Shown: positions 5,454 through 8,593 of the stretch, in pieces
Position numbering within the stretch: the first letter of the stretch is position 1
Layout: every line of letters starts with the position of its first letter
NCBI GenBank assembly: GCA_002727395.1
Contig: PBWY01000017.1
Coordinates: 1-8,593, forward strand
Source: Rhodospirillales bacterium
GTDB lineage: Bacteria; Pseudomonadota; Alphaproteobacteria; MPNO01; UBA2964
Length of the DNA stretch: 8,593 nt
Direction: 5' to 3'
Translations under genes and position numbers: made by a program
Notes under the pieces: model-generated
What the model saw: the letters and a program-made list of their open reading frames with translations, nothing else
Told to the model about the DNA's origin: nothing
The model's database searches: none

Positions 5454-6782
5454 ATGAGTCAGAAAAACTCCGCAGCGGCAAAGGAATCAAATAAAAACGT
5501 TAAGGTTATTGATAACGTTTCAGGGAAAGAAAGCAACTTTCCAATTTTAACAGGCACGGAAGGGGCCCCGGTTATCGATATAAGAAAACTATATGCTGAA
5601 ACCGGCTACTTCACCTATGATCCAGGGTTCATAGCAACCGGAAGTTGTGAATCTAAAATTACCTATATTGATGGAGACAAAGGAATACTGCTCCACCGTG
5701 GTTACCCCATAGAGCAACTCGCTGAAAACAGTGACTTTTTAGAGGTATGCTATTTGCTCCTCTATGGAGAACTGCCAAAACAGAACCAAAAAACGGAATT
5801 TGATCGCGCTATTACCCTGCACACCATGTTGCATGAACAAATTACTAATTTTTACCGAGGCTTCCGGAGAGATGCACATCCAATGGCTATCATGTGTGGA
5901 GTGGTTGGAGCGCTTTCCGCCTTTTATCATGATAGTACGGACATAGCAGACCCTCATCAACGAATGGTGGCCTCCTACCGTATGGTTGCAAAAATGCCTA
6001 CAATTGCGGGTTGGGCATATAAATATTCATTGGGGCAACCATTTGTATACCCTCGAAACGACCTGGAATTTTCTGAAAATTTTCTTCATATGATGTTTGC
6101 TACACCATGCGAGGAATACAAAATTAATCCTGTAATAGCGAAAGCTATGGACCGAATTCTTATATTACACGCGGATCACGAACAGAATGCTTCTACGTCA
6201 ACTGTTCGACTTGCAGGTTCAAGTGGAGCAAATCCATTTGCCTGTATCTCTGCCGGTATTGCAAGCCTCTGGGGACCTGCTCATGGGGGCGCTAACGAAG
6301 CCGTTTTAAATATGCTTAATGAAATAGGAAACAAGGATAATATCGCCGACTTTATCAAAAAGGCTAAAGATCCTAATGATCCCTTTCGTATAATGGGTTT
6401 TGGTCACCGGGTATATAAAAACTTCGACCCAAGAGCAAAAATCATGAGGGAAACATGCCACTCCGTTCTGGATGAGCTCGACATTCGCGAGGAACCACTT
6501 TTAGATCTTGCCATGGAACTCGAACGGATAGCTCTAGAAGATGAATACTTTGTGAGTCGTAAATTATATCCAAATGTAGATTTTTATTCGGGAATTATTT
6601 TTCAAGCTTTAGGAATTCCAACAACAATGTTTACCGTACTCTTTGCTGTAGCACGAACTGTAGGTTGGATTGCCCAATGGAATGAGATGATTGAAGATCC
6701 TAATCAAAAAATTGGTAGACCTAGACAACTTTATACCGGCTCAGCACAAAGGGATCATGTACCAATTTCAGAGAGGGGTTAG
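5454..6782 (+). CDS. gltA: Citrate synthase (type II, hexameric class)
   Basis: GltA condenses oxaloacetate with acetyl-CoA to citrate, the entry step of the TCA cycle. The 442-residue length and sequence match the Gram-negative type II enzyme, which is usually NADH-sensitive and hexameric. The catalytic triad is present: H277 in GPAHGGANE, H318 in MGFGHRVYK, and D376 in YPNVDFYSG. The substrate-binding H242 in LHADHEQNASTSTVRLAGSS is also there. The ASCESKIT-like segment (here TGSCESKITYIDGDKGILLH, 62-81) is typical. The first 30 or so residues (K/N/S-rich) are variable and about 14 residues longer than in E. coli; the ATG at 5454 is kept because it has a good GAAGGAT site. The gene is 105 bp after gltX with a possible promoter of its own, and ends 42 bp from the convergent lpxB. 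Confidence 0.97.
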   Translation: MSQKNSAAAKESNKNVKVIDNVSGKESNFPILTGTEGAPVIDIRKLYAETGYFTYDPGFIATGSCESKITYIDGDKGILLHRGYPIEQLAENSDFLEVCYLLLYGELPKQNQKTEFDRAITLHTMLHEQITNFYRGFRRDAHPMAIMCGVVGALSAFYHDSTDIADPHQRMVASYRMVAKMPTIAGWAYKYSLGQPFVYPRNDLEFSENFLHMMFATPCEEYKINPVIAKAMDRILILHADHEQNASTSTVRLAGSSGANPFACISAGIASLWGPAHGGANEAVLNMLNEIGNKDNIADFIKKAKDPNDPFRIMGFGHRVYKNFDPRAKIMRETCHSVLDELDIREEPLLDLAMELERIALEDEYFVSRKLYPNVDFYSGIIFQALGIPTTMFTVLFAVARTVGWIAQWNEMIEDPNQKIGRPRQLYTGSAQRDHVPISERG

Positions 6783-6824
6783 AAAAAGATCGACCCCAAT
6801 ATCAAAAAGGACAGAATAAAAACT

Positions 6825-6847
6825 CTATTTTACCAGTGATAAAATAG
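6825..6847 (-). terminator. Inverted repeat at the gltA/lpxB convergence, likely lpxB terminator
   Basis: CTATTTTA (6825-6832) and TAAAATAG (6840-6847) form a perfect 8-bp stem with a 7-nt loop. On the minus strand the hairpin is followed by AGTTTTTATT, a T-run fitting an intrinsic terminator for lpxB. The lpxB stop codon TAG (6827-6825) is in the stem. The stem is A/T-rich with one G-C pair, so it is weak; on the + strand the following bases (TTTCTG) make a gltA terminator less convincing. Confidence 0.42.
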
Positions 6848-8015
6848 TTTCTGCTGCAGCGTTACTAGGTAATTGTTTTTCTACACGCAATAAATTCAAT
6901 GCTTTGGTAGCAGCATCTTGTTGATTTTGATAAGCGTTTTTATCAGTAAGTAAATCTTGAAGTGCGGCAGAAAGATTTTTACCTGAACATTTTTCTTGAA
7001 TAAATTCAGGTGTTACTTCTCGGTCCAATAAAATATTTATAAGGTTAAAATATCTTACCTTTATGAAAAATCTAGCAATCAAAGAAGTAATTGGATTAAC
7101 TCTGTACGCAATTACGCATGGAACACGAATTAATCCTAATTCTAGAGAAACCGTACCGGATGCAGCTAAAGCGATATTGGATGCTGCCATAGAATCAAAC
7201 CTGCAATTTTGATTATCAACCAAAGTAACATTGATATCCCAATTTTTAACAATCTTCCAAACTTCATCTTTCAAGATTGGAAGTGTTGGTATAACCACAT
7301 TTAACTTTGGAAATCTTTGTTTTAATAACAATACTGCCGCACCAAAGGGCTTTAAGTGACGCCGCACCTCTCCCAACCGACTGCCTGGCAACACGCAAAT
7401 AAGTGGGGCTTTGAAATCAATATTATATTTTTTACGAAAGCTGGCACCATCAATTTTTTGGATATCCGACTCGATCACAGCATGTCCTATGAAGGTAGAT
7501 GGCAAGCCATTGGGTATAAAGTAGGAAGGCTCGAAGGGCAAAAGTGTTAACAGGTGATCAAATTCTTTTGCAAACTTTTTAACTCTTCCACTCCGCCAAG
7601 CCCAAACACTAGGTGCAACGTAGTGAACTTTCTTTGTTTTGATATTGTTTTTGTTCAAACGTTTAAGAACCCTAAGACAAAATCCCGGAGAATCAATTGT
7701 GATTAAAACATCTGGTGAAAAACCTTCAACCGCTTTAACTGTAGAAGAAATCAATTGACGTAATTGTAAAATCTTTGGGATGATTTCTGCCAAGCCCATT
7801 AAAGAAATGTCGTGAATAGAAAAAAGACTATCCAGCCCCTCTTTCTTCATATTTTCGCCGCCAATGCCTAAAAATTCTACATCTCCTTCCGTTTGATTTT
7901 TCAGAGCCGCCATCAACCTTCCTCCTAATAAGTCACCAGAAGGTTCTCCAGCAATCAAGAAAATCCTGATGGCAGCCGATTTCTTATCGATATTGCTAGG
8001 GCCAGAACTACTCAA
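6825..8015 (-). CDS. lpxB: Lipid-A-disaccharide synthase
   Basis: LpxB joins UDP-2,3-diacylglucosamine and 2,3-diacylglucosamine-1-phosphate into the lipid A disaccharide at the inner face of the inner membrane. The 396-residue protein is a GT19 family glycosyltransferase of normal length. Landmarks in order: AGEPSGDLLGGRLMAAL (22-38, with E24), LMGLAEIIPKI (72-82), the IDSPGF segment with D108 matching the essential E. coli D98, HYVAPSVWAWRSGR (131-144), LLPFE (158-162), FIGH (175-178), VLPGSRLGEVRRH (208-220, R213), ALAASGTVSLELGL (282-295), and the NPIT...KVRYFNLINILL...EVTPEFIQ segment near the C-terminus. The start is TTG at 8015: it has AAAGG 8 nt upstream and no Met occurs before M35. 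The first 15 residues (SSSGPSNIDKKSAA) are a non-conserved extension. lpxI lies 11 bp upstream, so the two are co-transcribed. Confidence 0.95.
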   Translation of the reverse strand: MSSSGPSNIDKKSAAIRIFLIAGEPSGDLLGGRLMAALKNQTEGDVEFLGIGGENMKKEGLDSLFSIHDISLMGLAEIIPKILQLRQLISSTVKAVEGFSPDVLITIDSPGFCLRVLKRLNKNNIKTKKVHYVAPSVWAWRSGRVKKFAKEFDHLLTLLPFEPSYFIPNGLPSTFIGHAVIESDIQKIDGASFRKKYNIDFKAPLICVLPGSRLGEVRRHLKPFGAAVLLLKQRFPKLNVVIPTLPILKDEVWKIVKNWDINVTLVDNQNCRFDSMAASNIALAASGTVSLELGLIRVPCVIAYRVNPITSLIARFFIKVRYFNLINILLDREVTPEFIQEKCSGKNLSAALQDLLTDKNAYQNQQDAATKALNLLRVEKQLPSNAAAETILSLVK

Positions 8016-8023
8016 GTCGTTTA

Positions 8024-8029
8024 CCTTTA
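8024..8029 (-). promoter_or_regulatory. Ribosome-binding site that decides the lpxB TTG start
   Basis: On the minus strand TAAAGG (8029-8024) sits 8 nt before the TTG at 8015 and includes the lpxI stop codon TAA. It supports the TTG start and suggests coupling of lpxB translation to lpxI. Confidence 0.6.
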
Positions 8030-8593
8030 AATTCCATACACATACAAACCTAACTTATCCGCCAAACGAATAACTTTCTCTTCATCTATTACTAAAACAC
8101 CTCCAGCTTGAACGGCTATTCCAGAGAGACCGATTTTATAGGCAAGTTCGACTGTTTCAGGCCCAATAGTTGGCATATCTATTCTTAATTCTTGTCCTGG
8201 CTTAGGCGCTTTAACCAACACCGAATGATTTCCGTTACTAAGAAAAGGCTTACACCTCAGAAGCATTTCATTTGTACCTTCCGCAGCCTCTATTGCTATT
8301 ACAATTCCTTCTTCTAAAATCAAGGCTTGGCCTATGTCATTTTCTCCAATTTTACGAATAACGTTTATACCCCTTTGAATATCCTTCAGGTCCCCTGCTG
8401 AAGGAGATATTTTTCCATAAGACCCAGATCTCGAAACAATATTTTCAAGTAAGGAGTTTGGTGAGATGATTTCAAACCCCTCGTTTTCAATTTCCTTTAA
8501 AACTGTCGATAAAATTGAATCGTCGCCAAACCAAGACAAACCCAAACGGGTCAAAAATGCTGCACCCCTTTTATCTGGACGCAGGTCCTTTAA
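8027..8593 (-). CDS. lpxI: UDP-2,3-diacylglucosamine pyrophosphatase LpxI, C-terminal part (5' end outside window)
   Basis: LpxI (DUF1009 family) hydrolyses UDP-2,3-diacylglucosamine to 2,3-diacylglucosamine-1-phosphate and UMP; it replaces LpxH in Alphaproteobacteria. About 188 residues are visible of a protein usually near 270-285. The frame stays open to the window edge and reads LKDLRPDKRGAAFLTRLG before position 8540, a conserved LRPDxxG segment, so the TTG at 8554 is an internal leucine and not a start. Other family blocks are DIQRG then IGQALILEEGIVIAIEAAEGTNEML, KAPKPGQELRIDMPTIGP, and GIAVQAGGVLVID. In the KPxQDxRxDxP block as I remember it, the first acidic residue is E here (codon 8191-8189) while the second, D (8179-8177), is kept. 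It is followed by lpxB after 11 bp; the product of LpxI is a substrate of LpxB. lpxA, fabZ and lpxD probably lie beyond 8593. Confidence 0.93.
   Translation of the reverse strand, partial: LKDLRPDKRGAAFLTRLGLSWFGDDSILSTVLKEIENEGFEIISPNSLLENIVSRSGSYGKISPSAGDLKDIQRGINVIRKIGENDIGQALILEEGIVIAIEAAEGTNEMLLRCKPFLSNGNHSVLVKAPKPGQELRIDMPTIGPETVELAYKIGLSGIAVQAGGVLVIDEEKVIRLADKLGLYVYGI

Noticed and set aside
6206..6222. Two GTTC motifs in gltA as a LexA box
   Set aside because: The spacing is 9 nt, not 7, and the site is deep inside a coding region.
7356..7550. 64-residue open frame on the + strand inside lpxB
   Set aside because: Antisense to conserved lpxB segments, with no motif of its own.
1..8593. 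A novel defence, mobile or biosynthetic system
   Set aside because: Every gene is a recognisable housekeeping gene in a familiar alphaproteobacterial order; no integrase, transposase, toxin, repeat array or unexplained long ORF is present.

Overview
This window is a compact block of housekeeping genes from an A/T-rich alphaproteobacterium. The taxonomic call rests on three things. The gene order trpD-trpC-moaC-moeA-lexA-gltX-gltA facing lpxB-lpxI is one I recognise from Alphaproteobacteria. The proteins read as alphaproteobacterial versions, for example the LexA winged-helix region and the GluRS N- and C-termini. The lexA promoter carries a direct-repeat GTTC-N7-GTTC SOS box of alphaproteobacterial type rather than the E. 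coli CTGT-N8-ACAG type. I cannot name a genus; a marine or otherwise streamlined lineage is possible from the base composition and tight spacing, but that is inference.

Layout. Positions 1-3004 (+) hold a tight operon-like run: the 3' part of trpD, then trpC (tryptophan synthesis), then moaC and moeA (molybdenum cofactor synthesis). Gaps are 23, 12 and 3 bp. Positions 3005-3128 are the lexA control region with a promoter and one perfect plus one degenerate LexA box. lexA follows (3129-3821, +), then a 123-bp A/T-rich gap where many relatives carry comEC, then gltX (3945-5348, +) and gltA (5454-6782, +). On the minus strand, lpxB (8015-6825) and the 3' part of lpxI (8593-8027) converge on gltA and meet it across 42 bp.

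The genes serve tryptophan synthesis, molybdopterin synthesis, the SOS response, glutamyl-tRNA charging, entry to the TCA cycle, and two consecutive lipid A steps (LpxI makes 2,3-diacylglucosamine-1-phosphate, which LpxB condenses with UDP-2,3-diacylglucosamine). Both window edges cut genes: trpD lacks its 5' part and lpxI lacks its 5' part.

I found no mobile element, CRISPR array, RNA gene, phage gene or undescribed system. The points worth a second look are small: the lexA operator architecture, the missing comEC, two TTG starts whose ribosome-binding sites overlap the preceding stop codon, palindromes just upstream of moaC and moeA, and an unusual residue in LpxI.
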